This document shows positions 48,679 to 58,599 of a stretch of 64,000 nt of DNA, one piece after another. The DNA is taken from the NCBI RefSeq assembly GCF_009910705.1, contig NZ_JAAAXJ010000015.1, positions 1-64,000 of the forward strand, in the 5' to 3' direction. Under the pieces are notes generated by a model. It was given only the letters and a program-made list of their open reading frames with translations, was not told the DNA's origin and did not search any database. Source of the DNA: Microvirga arsenatis (GTDB lineage: Bacteria; Pseudomonadota; Alphaproteobacteria; Rhizobiales; Beijerinckiaceae). Position 1 is the stretch's first letter. Every line of letters begins with the position of its first letter. The translations under genes and the position numbers were made by a program.

Positions 48679-51525
48679 TCAGATGACGAAGAAATCCTTG
48701 TGGGTCATGGCGAGCTTCTTGGACAGGGTGGTGATTTCCACGGCCTTTCCCTTGCCGGAGCCATCCGCATCGTAGAGCAGCACGCCCTTGGCCTTGTTGT
48801 AGATCAGGTAGTCGTCCTTGTCCTTGGCCGCACTGCCCACCACGAAGAACTTCTTGTTAATCTGGGCGGGATTCGTCACGGAGCCCTTCTTGCCGAGCTT
48901 GGTGAAGACCGCGTTGTCGAGCCAGAACGAGTCGTCCTTCACGACGAAGTCGGCGATCTGATCGAGATTGACCTTCTTGTTGGCCTTCGTGTCGAACACG
49001 AAGATGTCCAGGCCGGTCCCGCCCGAGAGCATGTCCTTGCCAAGCCCGCCTACCAGCCGGTCGTTGCCGTTGCCGCCGGCGATCGCGTCGTTGCCGGCCT
49101 CGCCCGTCAGCGTGTCGTTTCCGTCGAGGCCGTTCAGGGCATTCGCGCCGGCATTGCCGCTGATCGCATTGGCCGCGTTCGATCCGGTGAGGCTGTAAGC
49201 CTCGAGCCCGCCGGCCGAGGCCAGCCGCAGCACCTCCACCTCGGCCGACGGCGCCAGGCTGTAGCTGCCGGAGGCCACCACCGTGTCGATTCCCTGTCCG
49301 GCGCCCTCCGCCACCAGGGTGCCCGCCCCCACCTGGTAGGTGTCGTTGCCCAAGCCGCCATGCAGCTCGTGAGCGGCTCCGGCGAGCGTGTCGTCGAAGC
49401 GTGAGCCGAGAAGAGCCTCGATGCCGATCAGGGTGTCTCCGGCCGCCTCTCCGGCCAAGCCCTGGCCGCTGGCGAGCGACACGCTCACGCCCGATGCCGT
49501 CTCGGCATAGGAGGCCCAGTCGAAGCCCGCCTCGCCCACGAGCCTGTCGCCGCCGGTGCCGCCCGAGAGGGTGTCGTTGTCGACCCCGCCGTTGAGCTCG
49601 TCGTTGCCGTCATGGCCTTTCAGCACGTCGGCGCCCTGGGCGCCCCAGAACACCTGCGCGCCGGTGGTGCCCTCGATGGTGTCGGCCTGGGTGGTGCCGT
49701 CGACGATCTCGATGCTCCTGAACACGTCGCCCGCCGCCGCGCCCCGGCTGGCGCCGGTGGCCACGATGGTGCCGTCGCCCAGGCGCTGCATGTAGAGCGC
49801 GATGCCGGTCGGGCCGTAGTAGCTCACCTTGTCTACGCCATCCCCGCCGTCGAACACGTCGTTGCCGCCGCCGCGGCCCCACATGAAATCGTTGCCCTCG
49901 CCGCCAAAGAGCGTGTCGTCATCGGGAACGGCGGCGCTGATGACGCCGCCGTCGAGAACGTCGTCGCCGGCCCCTCCGTTGACCTCGTCGTTGCCTCCGC
50001 CGCCGCTGAGGGTGTCATTGCCGTTGTCGCCCCAGAAGATGTTGGTGCTGGCGTCACCCTCGATGACATCGGCGTAGTCTGTGCCGTCGATCACCTCGAT
50101 GCTGTTGAAGCTGTCGCCCTCGGCGGCCCCGCCGTTGTATTGCTGGTAACCCAGGTAGATCTTCACGCCTGTCTGGTTGTCATTCGTGACATTCCAGTAG
50201 CTGACCTTGTCCTGATCGCCTTCATTGCCGTTGAAGATGTCCTTGCCGCGATAATTTCCAAGATTATCCGGGGCTTCTTTGGCTTCGAAGTAGTCGTTGC
50301 CAGCGCCACCATGGAGAACATCGTCGCCATCGCCCCCGGTGAGGGTATCGTCGAATTCGGAACCGAAATAGGCATCGTTGCCCGATGTTCCAGCCAGATT
50401 CACAGGCTCATAGCGATCGTCGAAGATCCGGCTTTGGATGCCAGGTACAATGCCTGCGCTGTCTTTCCAACTGACGACGATGCGACCATCCGCAAGTGTC
50501 GTCAGGGTCGGTGTCTCCTGCAGGCCAGAATTGCTGTCGTGGACAGTCCTTGGAACTCCTTTAGGCTCTCCTGATAATGTGTAAGTCGCAAGATAGGTAT
50601 CAGAATTCGGAGGGCTCGAAGTAGTTTCCTGCTGGAAGACCAAGGCAAAGCCAGACTTGATGGCCTTGACGTTGATATTTAGCACGCGAATGCTACTGGA
50701 GCTATGCAGATCAAGCACCTGTCCCTCAGCCGTTCCATCCTCTTTGAAGATCTGCGCTTTGATGTGGTTGAACTGAGACCAGACGACGATGAACCGCCCA
50801 TCCTCGAGTGTCTCGACCGCAAAAGCCGGAGCAACTCCAAATCCGCTGGTAAGGGTGATGGATCTTTGCTCTCCTCCCTTTGCCGAAAAAAGTTTTGCAG
50901 TCAGTTCGTATCTATTCGTGCCGCTCGTTTGACCACTGGCTGCTACAACAGTGACATAGGCATTGCCACCCTGCACGGCGGCGATAGCAGTATCTTTAGC
51001 TGTATAGGACATATCTTGCACTTCGAGACGGCTGCTCCCGTCTCGGTTGTAAACGTAAGTTGTCGCTGACTCCAATGACGCTCCGTTGAAGCGGCCAGTG
51101 ACGGATACTGCAAAAGCCCCATCAGCAAGCGCCGTGACCGACGTATTGGCATGGCTGTTATGGGGCCATTCATGATCCGCGATCCGAAAAGGGGGAGTGC
51201 GGACTTTGGTGGTCCCGTCCGGGTTCACATCGAAAACCGCCGCATGCGCGGATATGGAGTTTGCATCCTCCCAAGTGACCACAAAGCCGCCATCCGTCAG
51301 GGCTGTCACGCAAGGGTTCTTGAGGGCCCCGCCGTTGGCGACCGTGAACGGGCTGACCTTTGAATCGTTATCGGCACCGATAACCCGGGCCTCGATGGCT
51401 GCACCTGTGTCGCCCGCCCAAACCGCGATGAAGCTGCCATTCTTCAAGGCTGCGACGGCAGGCATCGTGCCGGTTGAGCTGATGGCGAAGGGCTCTCCCC
51501 AGTTTGGAATTGGGCTGGCGGGCAC
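48679..51525 (-). CDS. Large RTX calcium-binding secreted protein
   Basis: About 948 residues. The N-terminal 370 residues are a run of loosely repeated beta units of the type VTALxDGGFVVTWED (also PAVAALKNGSFIAVWAG, LTTLADGRIVVSWKD). Then come several RTX blocks (GGDGDDVLHGGAGNDYF, GGGGNDEVNGGAGDDVLDGG, GGNGNDRLVGGLGKDMLSGGTGLDIFVFD) and a C-terminal segment ending AMTHKDFFVI. The tail DDYLIYNKAKGVLLYDADGSG matches the other RTX gene at 51851. It starts at GTG 51525 with AAGGAAG 8 bases upstream; a GTG at 51534 is too close to it. It is probably a type I secretion substrate of surface or adhesion function. Confidence 0.85.
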   Translation of the reverse strand: MPASPIPNWGEPFAISSTGTMPAVAALKNGSFIAVWAGDTGAAIEARVIGADNDSKVSPFTVANGGALKNPCVTALTDGGFVVTWEDANSISAHAAVFDVNPDGTTKVRTPPFRIADHEWPHNSHANTSVTALADGAFAVSVTGRFNGASLESATTYVYNRDGSSRLEVQDMSYTAKDTAIAAVQGGNAYVTVVAASGQTSGTNRYELTAKLFSAKGGEQRSITLTSGFGVAPAFAVETLEDGRFIVVWSQFNHIKAQIFKEDGTAEGQVLDLHSSSSIRVLNINVKAIKSGFALVFQQETTSSPPNSDTYLATYTLSGEPKGVPRTVHDSNSGLQETPTLTTLADGRIVVSWKDSAGIVPGIQSRIFDDRYEPVNLAGTSGNDAYFGSEFDDTLTGGDGDDVLHGGAGNDYFEAKEAPDNLGNYRGKDIFNGNEGDQDKVSYWNVTNDNQTGVKIYLGYQQYNGGAAEGDSFNSIEVIDGTDYADVIEGDASTNIFWGDNGNDTLSGGGGNDEVNGGAGDDVLDGGVISAAVPDDDTLFGGEGNDFMWGRGGGNDVFDGGDGVDKVSYYGPTGIALYMQRLGDGTIVATGASRGAAAGDVFRSIEIVDGTTQADTIEGTTGAQVFWGAQGADVLKGHDGNDELNGGVDNDTLSGGTGGDRLVGEAGFDWASYAETASGVSVSLASGQGLAGEAAGDTLIGIEALLGSRFDDTLAGAAHELHGGLGNDTYQVGAGTLVAEGAGQGIDTVVASGSYSLAPSAEVEVLRLASAGGLEAYSLTGSNAANAISGNAGANALNGLDGNDTLTGEAGNDAIAGGNGNDRLVGGLGKDMLSGGTGLDIFVFDTKANKKVNLDQIADFVVKDDSFWLDNAVFTKLGKKGSVTNPAQINKKFFVVGSAAKDKDDYLIYNKAKGVLLYDADGSGKGKAVEITTLSKKLAMTHKDFFVI

Positions 51526-51850
51526 GGTGGGCACTTCCTTGCTGATTGCTTACACGAGTAAGCTTTTGGAAAGCTGTGGGCAGAGTAGATCTTTTTGCAA
51601 TTCTATTGATTTAACAAAAGTGCAGAGGCTGCGGCACTCTCCGAACAGAGGGGTTGCCCGTGCAAGGTTCTACTTTCGACGCTCGGCTGCCAAAAGCAAC
51701 GACAGCAATCGGCAAAGCCAGAGGCGATCAATGGTAGGTCGCCTCTGGCAGCATCGTGGCGAGATTACTCTTCAGTTCTAATAGCTCGCGTCAGCGCGAT
51801 TTGCTGACCGACACTGAAGCACCACTAGCCGTCACGCCAGCCAGATCCTC
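51526..51850. other. Region between RTX genes, with a stem-loop
   Basis: No gene is supported. It should hold the promoter of the 948-residue RTX gene in its AT-richer left part (51540-51640). A perfect 11-bp stem GCCAGAGGCGA (51717-51727) / TCGCCTCTGGC (51739-51749) with an 11-base loop lies about 100 bases downstream of the 755-residue RTX gene stop and may end its transcript. Confidence 0.5.
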
Positions 51851-54118
51851 TCAGATGACGAAGAAGTCCCTGTGGGTGAGGGCGAGATCTGGCTTCAGCC
51901 TCGCGAATTCGACGGCCGTTCGAGAGCCCGATCCATCCGCGTCGTAGAAGAGCGAGCCGCTGGCCTTGTCGTAGATGATGTGGTCGTTCGCATCCTCGGC
52001 CTTGTCGCCGGTCACGAAGAAGCTCTTCTTGAGCTGAGCCGGCTTCGTCATGGAGCCTTTCTTGCCGAGCTTGGCGAAGACCGTATTGTCGAGCCAGATG
52101 CTGTCGTTCTTGACGTCGAAGTCGCTGATGGTATCGACATTGCCCGATCCGAGCTTCGTGTCGAACACGAACACGTCCTTGCCCTTGCCGCCGACAAGGA
52201 CATCCTTGCCTTTGCCGCCGAGCAGCTTGTCATTCCCACCTTGACCCTTGAGGGCGTTCCGGTCTGCATTGCCGATGATCTCCTCATCGAAACCATTGCC
52301 GATGAGATTGATCGAGCCCGCTTCGGATCCCGCTTTCAGCACGTCGATCCTGACCGATTTCGAGAGGGCATAGCTCACATTGGCCTGCACAGTCTGCTTG
52401 CCCGATCCTCCTGTTCTGATGACGGTGTCCGCACTGTCTGTGACATACATGTTGTCTCCGGCACCGCCCTCCAGGGTATCGGCTCCTGCCCCGCCATTCA
52501 GCGTGTCATTTCCTTCGCCGCCGATGAGATGGTCGTTGCCTTCGCCTCCCTCAAGACGGTCATCACCCTTCCCGCCATTGATGCGCTCATTTCCCGTATG
52601 GCCGAAGAACTCGTCATTATAGTCGGTTCCGATGAAAGCCTCGACATTGGTGTATCGATCCCCGGCAGCGTCGCGCTGATTGAACTGCGCCGTGTTGGGA
52701 TCAACAAAGACAACAACGAAATCCCTGGAACTGGCATAAGTGACCGTATCGAAGCCGCCTCCGCCGTCAATCAAGCCTGCGACCTGAGTGCCGTCCAGCG
52801 TGTCATCAGCCATGCCTCCCCCGAGAGTATTCGGAAGGGGATCAGAGCCGGGGTTTGGATTCGTTGAGGCTTCGCCAAAGACTTGAGCATTGATTCGCCC
52901 CCCGCCGCCATCCTGCCAACTCACGACGAAGCGGCCGTCCTTCAGAACAGCAACGGATGGGTTCGTCTGCCGACCATCCATATTGCTGGCGACGAGCAAG
53001 TCATTGCCGTTGCGAGCGCCCATGGCATTGAAGGACGCAACGCGAATGTCCATGGCATACGGGTCGGTCGTGCTGGCCCAATCCTGGAAAGCTACAACGA
53101 AGCCGCCACCGGGGAGCGCTTCGACGACCGGCATCATCTGCATGCCGGCCGTTTTCGAGTTGACGATGATCTCGCCAGTTAGAGGCACGATATCGATCTT
53201 GTGAAGAGCCATGGAGTCGTTAAGCTTCGACTTATCGATGCCGAAGACACGAGCCTTGATGCAACTGCCTGAGCCATCGCCGGAAGGTCCTCTGTCCTCC
53301 CAGACGACGACAAAGTTTCCGTTGGACAGAGCGGCAACAGAAGGGTTTTCCTGATTGCCTGTAAAGTTGGTCGGGACGTGGATTGTCCTGCTCGCAATGC
53401 TTGAGGATTGACCAGTCCCGTAGGGATAATCAACCGTAACCTTGATCCCGTAGCTGGAAGGGTCGGATACGGTGTCGTATGTCACTTCAGCACGAGCCCA
53501 TCCACCTCCAACAAGGCCAGAGACATCGCCGCCGTGACCAGCGTTGAAGGAGATGGGTCTGCCGGGCACGAGTACGTAATGGCCGCTACTTGTGCTTCCT
53601 GCGGAGCTATACTCGAGAACGTAGGTCCCGTCCTCTGTAGCCGATAAGTTTGGATTGTACTCGGAGAATCCATCGTCGGTGTGGGAGACAGGTGCACGTG
53701 TCACAGATCCGAGAATCTGTGACGGGTTTGCCGCCGTCGGATCGATCTCCCGCATTCTAACTTCAGACCTGTCGCTCCATTCGAATACGGTATCGAGTTC
53801 CTGTTCCCAGGCCACTAGAACCTTTCCGTTCTTTTGGACAATGATCGATGGTTTGCTGACATTAAGATCGCCATACTCATAAAGAGGCGCATCGATTTGG
53901 AACTGAGCGCCTCTCTTCGTTCCGTCGGCGTTGTAGATCTGCCCCTGAATGGAGGTGGAATCAAAAACCGAAGTCGTTTCATGATACTGCTGCCAAACGG
54001 CAATGAAGCCGCCATCGGGCAAGCCCACCATCTTCGGATGTTGCATATAGTAGACGCCGTCGCCCGTGTTGCTGGCTGCAACGAGGATCTGAGAACCGAG
54101 GCGTGTGGGCTGGGGCAT
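51851..54118 (-). CDS. RTX calcium-binding secreted protein
   Basis: About 755 residues. The N-terminal 430 residues consist of repeated beta units with DGGFIAVWQQY, GTYVLEYSS, NGNFVVVWEDRG, GGFVVAFQDW and DGRFVVSWQDGG cores, a presumed propeller. RTX nonapeptides follow (GGKGDDRLEGGEGNDHLIGGEGNDTLNGGAGADTLEGGAGDN and GGNDKLLGGKGKDVLVGGKGKDVFVFD). The C-terminal tail (DHIIYDKASGSLFYDADGSGSRTAVEFARLKPDLALTHRDFFVI) is nearly the same as that of the 948-residue protein. Start ATG 54118 has AGGTG upstream; a GTG at 54127 is also open. Type I secretion is expected. Confidence 0.85.
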   Translation of the reverse strand: MPQPTRLGSQILVAASNTGDGVYYMQHPKMVGLPDGGFIAVWQQYHETTSVFDSTSIQGQIYNADGTKRGAQFQIDAPLYEYGDLNVSKPSIIVQKNGKVLVAWEQELDTVFEWSDRSEVRMREIDPTAANPSQILGSVTRAPVSHTDDGFSEYNPNLSATEDGTYVLEYSSAGSTSSGHYVLVPGRPISFNAGHGGDVSGLVGGGWARAEVTYDTVSDPSSYGIKVTVDYPYGTGQSSSIASRTIHVPTNFTGNQENPSVAALSNGNFVVVWEDRGPSGDGSGSCIKARVFGIDKSKLNDSMALHKIDIVPLTGEIIVNSKTAGMQMMPVVEALPGGGFVVAFQDWASTTDPYAMDIRVASFNAMGARNGNDLLVASNMDGRQTNPSVAVLKDGRFVVSWQDGGGGRINAQVFGEASTNPNPGSDPLPNTLGGGMADDTLDGTQVAGLIDGGGGFDTVTYASSRDFVVVFVDPNTAQFNQRDAAGDRYTNVEAFIGTDYNDEFFGHTGNERINGGKGDDRLEGGEGNDHLIGGEGNDTLNGGAGADTLEGGAGDNMYVTDSADTVIRTGGSGKQTVQANVSYALSKSVRIDVLKAGSEAGSINLIGNGFDEEIIGNADRNALKGQGGNDKLLGGKGKDVLVGGKGKDVFVFDTKLGSGNVDTISDFDVKNDSIWLDNTVFAKLGKKGSMTKPAQLKKSFFVTGDKAEDANDHIIYDKASGSLFYDADGSGSRTAVEFARLKPDLALTHRDFFVI

Positions 54119-54404
54119 CGCAAGCACCTAAAGCAAAGGTTATTACATAGCATTATCCTTATCATCGGATCTTCTGCGTTGCCAAGCTCATGCAGGGCGA
54201 GTTGCTGCGTCGCTCATCGCCTGGAAGTTGCATTCTCGCTTCTGGCGCGAAAGGCAAATTGAACGGTCCCGAGCAAGCTCTGGGACCTTGTTTCCGTGAG
54301 ATCTTCAACCCCCCTTGCCATTCCGCTGCGACAGGCAGAGCATCGTCCTCAACGCGTCCAGGACAAGAGCGCGCCACAGCGGGGGCAAGGGAGGATGAAA
54401 TCCT

Positions 54405-56444
54405 ATGGCACCCAACGGCAGACTAGCTGCGGGCCCGCGATGCATTGCGATCGTCGGCCCGTTTCAGAGCGGCAAGACCACGCTGCTCGAGGCGATCCTG
54501 GAGCGGACCGGGGTCATCGCACGGGCCGGCCGCGTGGCGGACGGCAGCAGCGTGGGCGATGCGAGCGCCGAGGCCCGCGCCCATGCCATGAGCATCGAGC
54601 CCAACGTGGCAACCGTCGAGTTCCTCGGCGAGAGCATGACCTTCGTTGACTGCCCCGGATCGACGGAATTCCTGCATGAAATGCGCAACGTCACGCCGGT
54701 CTGCGATGCGGCGATCGTCGTGTGCGAGGCGGACGAGCGCAAGATCCCGGCTCTCGAGATCATCCTGCGGGAGCTCGAAGAGGCCGACATCCCCCGCTTC
54801 CTCTTCATCAACAAGATCGACACCGCCGGGCAGCGCATCCGCGACACGCTGGCCCTGCTGCAGCGGGCCTCGCGCACCCCGCTGCTCCTGCGGCAGATCC
54901 CGCTCTGGAAGGACGGGATCGCGGTGGGCTTCATCGATCTCGCCCTGGAGCGCGCCTTCATCTATCGCGAGCATGCGCCGAGCGAGATCGTGGACCTGCC
55001 GGAGGGTGAGCTGCCCCGGGAGAAGGAAGCGCGCTTCGCCATGCTCGAGCGCCTGGCCGACTACGACGACGAGCTCATGGAGGAGCTGATCTCCGAGATC
55101 GAGCCTCCGCGGGATCAGATCTTCAACGATCTTTCGCGCGAGCTGCGGGAGCGGCACGTGGTTCCGGCGCTGATCGGCTCGGCCGAGCGCGGCAACGGCG
55201 TCACGCGGCTTCTCAAGGCCCTGCGCCACGAGGCGCCGACGCTCAACGAGACCCGGGCGCGGCTCGGCATTCCCGAGGAGGGGGCGCCTCTCGCCCAGAC
55301 CGTGAAGACCCTGCACCTGGGGCAGGGGGGCAAGCTCTCCGTCGCCCGCGTCATGCGCGGCACCTTCCGCGAAGGCGACACGGTGGTGGGCTCGCGGGGC
55401 ACGGAAACCCGGGTCGGCAGCCTGCTCGCCCTGACGGGCACCGCCACGACCCGCAAGCCCGAAGCGGCGCCGGGCGACACCGTCGGGTTCGGCCGGCTCG
55501 AGGGCGTCGCCACCGGCGACAGCTTCGCGGCCGGCCGGGCGCGGCCCGAGGCCATCGTGTCCATTGCCCCGCCCGAGCCGGTCTATGCGCTGGCCCTCAA
55601 GGTCAGGGACCGCAAGGACGACGTGCGCCTGTCCAGCGCGCTCGCCAAGATCACCGAGGAGGATCCCTCCCTCGTGGTGGAGACCCGGCCGGAGATCGGC
55701 GAGATCCGGCTGCACGGGCAGGGCGAGATGCACCTGCGAGTGGCGGTGGAGAAGCTCGCCTCCCGCTTCCAGGTGGGCGTCGAGACCACCAGGCCGAAGG
55801 TGGCCTATTGCGAGACGATCAAGCTGCCGGCCGCGGCCCGGGGGCGCCACCGCAAGCAGACCGGCGGCCACGGCCAGTTCGGCGACGTGATGATCGAGGT
55901 CAAGCCGCTGCCCCGCGGGGAGGGATTCGCCTTCCAGGACCAGATCACCGGCGGCGTGGTGCCGCGCCAGTACATCCCGTCCGTCGAGACCGGCGTCCGG
56001 GATGCGCTGAAATGCGGTCCCCTCGGCTTTCCCGTGGTCGACCTGGCGGTGACCCTGACGGACGGCTCCTACCACACGGTCGATTCCTCGGATGCCGCCT
56101 TCCAGGCCGCCGCCAAGCTCGCCCTGGCCGAAGCCCTGCCGAAGGCCAAGCCCGTGCTGCTGGAGCCGGTCCTGTCGGTGGAGATCGCCATCCCCTCGGA
56201 GGCGCTTTCCAAGGCGACGGCTCTCGTGACCGCACGGCGCGGGCAGATCCTGGGCTACGACGAGCGCCCCGGCTGGAACGGCTGGCAGGTGCTGAGCGCC
56301 ACGATCCCGGAATCGGAGATCGGCGATCTCATCGTCGAGCTGCGCTCGGCGACGGCAGGCGTCGGAACCTTCTCGACCCGCTTCGACCACATGGCGGAGC
56401 TCAGCGGCCGGCCCGCCGAGATGGTCCTGCAGAAGGCGCATTGA
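54405..56444 (+). CDS. Atypical elongation factor G paralogue
   Basis: A 679-residue EF-G-like GTPase. G1 is GPFQSGKT (18-25), not the usual AHIDAGKT. G3 is DCPGS (82-86) where canonical EF-G has DTPGH, so the catalytic His is missing. G4 is NKID (136-139). Domain II, the III/V folds and domain IV (HRKQTGGHGQFGDVMIEVKPL, GGVVPRQYIPSVETGVRDAL) are retained. The last segment (LVTARRGQILGYDERPGW) is as in EF-G. It starts at ATG 54405 with GGGAGG 11 bases upstream. It may act in ribosome recycling or a specialised step rather than elongation. A 14-bp palindrome follows at 56453-56484. Confidence 0.87.
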   Translation: MAPNGRLAAGPRCIAIVGPFQSGKTTLLEAILERTGVIARAGRVADGSSVGDASAEARAHAMSIEPNVATVEFLGESMTFVDCPGSTEFLHEMRNVTPVCDAAIVVCEADERKIPALEIILRELEEADIPRFLFINKIDTAGQRIRDTLALLQRASRTPLLLRQIPLWKDGIAVGFIDLALERAFIYREHAPSEIVDLPEGELPREKEARFAMLERLADYDDELMEELISEIEPPRDQIFNDLSRELRERHVVPALIGSAERGNGVTRLLKALRHEAPTLNETRARLGIPEEGAPLAQTVKTLHLGQGGKLSVARVMRGTFREGDTVVGSRGTETRVGSLLALTGTATTRKPEAAPGDTVGFGRLEGVATGDSFAAGRARPEAIVSIAPPEPVYALALKVRDRKDDVRLSSALAKITEEDPSLVVETRPEIGEIRLHGQGEMHLRVAVEKLASRFQVGVETTRPKVAYCETIKLPAAARGRHRKQTGGHGQFGDVMIEVKPLPRGEGFAFQDQITGGVVPRQYIPSVETGVRDALKCGPLGFPVVDLAVTLTDGSYHTVDSSDAAFQAAAKLALAEALPKAKPVLLEPVLSVEIAIPSEALSKATALVTARRGQILGYDERPGWNGWQVLSATIPESEIGDLIVELRSATAGVGTFSTRFDHMAELSGRPAEMVLQKAH

Positions 56445-56452
56445 TCGCCCTG

Positions 56453-56484
56453 GACCTGAACGATCCACCAGGATCGTTCAGGTC
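56453..56484. terminator. Perfect 14-bp stem-loop after the EF-G-like gene
   Basis: GACCTGAACGATCC (56453-56466), loop ACCA, GGATCGTTCAGGTC (56471-56484). No T-run follows (TAAACTATTCC). It lies 8 bases after the stop codon and may stabilise the transcript; the palindrome resembles a common rhizobial repeat. Confidence 0.6.
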
Positions 56485-56586
56485 TAAACTATTCCATCGA
56501 CAAATCCGCTCTTCCGCGCCAAGTTAAGCTTTGATGGAGACGCCATCTCCCATGAAGCAAACCTCGCCACGAAGCGGAGGACAACG

Positions 56587-58317
56587 ATGAACGCGACACA
56601 TCCGGCGCCTGCGACGGCGGGCGCCCCGGACCCGGCTGCAGCCCGCCCCTGGCTCGCCTCCTATCCCCCCCAGGTGCCGAAGACCATCGACGAGGCGCGG
56701 ATCGGCACGCTCAACGACATTTTTCGGGATGCCCTCGCCAACTACCCGAACCGGCCCGCCGCCGAGAGCTTCGGCAAGCGCATCACCTATGCCGAGCTGG
56801 GACAGAAGGCGGATGCGGTCGCGTCCTGGCTCCAGGGACAGGGGCTGAAGAAGGGCGACCGGGTGGCGATCATGCTGCCGAACGTGATGGCCTATCCCGC
56901 CATCCTGTTCGGAATCCTCATGGCGGGCGGCACGGTGGTCAACGTCAACCCGCTCTACACGCCGCGGGAGCTCACCTATCAGCTCAAGGATTCCGGCGCG
57001 CGCTTCCTGTTCGTGCTCGAGAATTTCGGCGCGACCGTCGAGGAATCCCTGCCGGAGATCAGCCTGGACCGCGTGGTCCTGGTCACGCCGGGCGACCTGC
57101 TGGGCCTGAAAGGGGCCATCGTCAATCTGGTGTCGCGGCACGTGAAGAAGGCGGTCAAGCCCTTCAGCCTGCCGCAGGCGGTTGCGTTCAAGGCGGTTCT
57201 CGCCGAGGGCGGGAAGGGCAAGCCGCAATCCGTGGCCGTGTCGCCGGACGACGTGGCGTTCCTGCAATATACGGGCGGCACGACGGGCGTGGCCAAGGGC
57301 GCCACGCTTCTTCACCGCAACGTGGCGGCCAACGTGCTGCAGCTGGAAGCCTGGATGATCCCGTTCTTCGGGGAGCGCCAGGATCACGTGATGGTGACGG
57401 CGCTGCCGCTCTACCACATCTTCGCGCTGACGGTGTGCGGCCTGCTCATGACGAAGATCGGCGGCTGCCAGCTGCTCATCGCCAATCCGCGCGACATCCC
57501 GGGCTTCGTGAAGACCCTGCAGAAGAGCCGCATCACGCTCATGTCCGGCCTCAACACCCTCTACAACGCCCTCGCGCATGCGCCGGGCATCGAGAAGGTG
57601 GATTTCTCCCAGCTCGTTTTCGCCGTGTCCGGCGGCATGGCCACCCAGGAGGCGGTGGCGAAGAAATGGAAGCAGGTGACCGGCCAGCCGATCGTCGAGG
57701 GCTACGGCCTGTCCGAGACCTCGCCGGTGGTCTGCGCCAACCGGCTCGACATCGAGGAGTTCACCGGCACCATCGGGTATCCCCTGCCATCCACCGACGT
57801 GAGCGTGCGGTCCGCCGACGGCGCGATCCTGCCCCCCGGCGAGCGGGGCGAGCTGTGCGTGAAGGGACCCCAGGTCATGGCGGGCTACTGGCAGCGGCCC
57901 GACGAGACCGCCAAGGTGATGACGTCCGACGGCTGGTTCCGCACGGGCGACGTGGCGGTCATGCTCCCCGACGGGCAGATCAAGATCGTCGACCGCATGA
58001 AGGACATGATCCTGGTCTCCGGCTTCAACGTCTATCCGAACGAGGTCGAGGACGTGATCGCCAAGCATCCGGGCGTCATGGAGGCCGCCGTCATCGGCCT
58101 GCCGGACGAGCATTCGGGCGAGGCGGTGGTGGCCTATGTGGTGCGCAAGGATCCGAGCCTCGGCGCGGACGAGCTGCGCCAGTTCTGCCGCGAGCACCTG
58201 ACCGGCTACAAGGTGCCCCGTCGCATCGAGTTCCGCGAAAGCCTGCCGAAGACCAATGTAGGCAAGGTTCTGCGCCGGGCTCTCAAGGAGGAGGTGGAGC
58301 GGTCCCAGCCCCGCTGA
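56587..58317 (+). CDS. fadD: Long-chain fatty acid-CoA ligase
   Basis: A 576-residue AMP-forming acyl-CoA synthetase. The P-loop-like motif is LQYTGGTTGVAKGA, the A5 region is GYGLSETSPVV, and the C-terminal motifs are GWFRTGDVAVMLPDGQIKIVDRMKDMILVSGFNVYPNEVED with the catalytic Lys in TNVGKVLRRAL. FadD activates exogenous fatty acids for beta-oxidation at the inner membrane. ATG 56587 follows GGAGGACAACG. Substrate chain length cannot be read from the sequence. Confidence 0.92.
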   Translation: MNATHPAPATAGAPDPAAARPWLASYPPQVPKTIDEARIGTLNDIFRDALANYPNRPAAESFGKRITYAELGQKADAVASWLQGQGLKKGDRVAIMLPNVMAYPAILFGILMAGGTVVNVNPLYTPRELTYQLKDSGARFLFVLENFGATVEESLPEISLDRVVLVTPGDLLGLKGAIVNLVSRHVKKAVKPFSLPQAVAFKAVLAEGGKGKPQSVAVSPDDVAFLQYTGGTTGVAKGATLLHRNVAANVLQLEAWMIPFFGERQDHVMVTALPLYHIFALTVCGLLMTKIGGCQLLIANPRDIPGFVKTLQKSRITLMSGLNTLYNALAHAPGIEKVDFSQLVFAVSGGMATQEAVAKKWKQVTGQPIVEGYGLSETSPVVCANRLDIEEFTGTIGYPLPSTDVSVRSADGAILPPGERGELCVKGPQVMAGYWQRPDETAKVMTSDGWFRTGDVAVMLPDGQIKIVDRMKDMILVSGFNVYPNEVEDVIAKHPGVMEAAVIGLPDEHSGEAVVAYVVRKDPSLGADELRQFCREHLTGYKVPRRIEFRESLPKTNVGKVLRRALKEEVERSQPR

Positions 58318-58348
58318 GGCTGCTCAGGCGGCTGCCGAAAAGAAAAAA

Positions 58349-58367
58349 GCCGGGCCAAAGGCCCGGC
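58349..58367 (-). terminator. Terminator for the LysR gene (minus strand)
   Basis: GCCGGGCC, loop TTT, GGCCCGGC then TTTTTT on the minus strand (plus strand shows AAAAAAGCCGGGCC...). The 8-bp stem with a six-base T-run is a classical terminator. It lies 230 bases downstream of the LysR stop and 31 bases after the fadD stop; on plus it lacks T, so it mainly serves minus-strand transcripts. Confidence 0.75.
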
Positions 58368-58599
58368 GAAAGTCGAGGTCCGACAAATACGTCAAAACCT
58401 TCCAGAGGGAACGGCCGACACGGCAGCGCCGGGAGGAAGAAAGCGGTGCCGCGTTGAAATCAGCCGCCGCTCATATCGTCTGCATCGCGCCTCTTTGCAA
58501 TGCAGCATGCCTCATAAAAGGGCTGCAAGAAATGCATGGCTCCTGTCACATGGGTGACGAAATCCGGCGAGCCATCGAGCTTGGCCTCAAGAGGCCCTG

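Noticed and set aside
54128-54404. Short open frames upstream of the EF-G-like gene
   Set aside because: They have no ribosome-binding site and no family similarity, and their codon use is unlike neighbouring genes.
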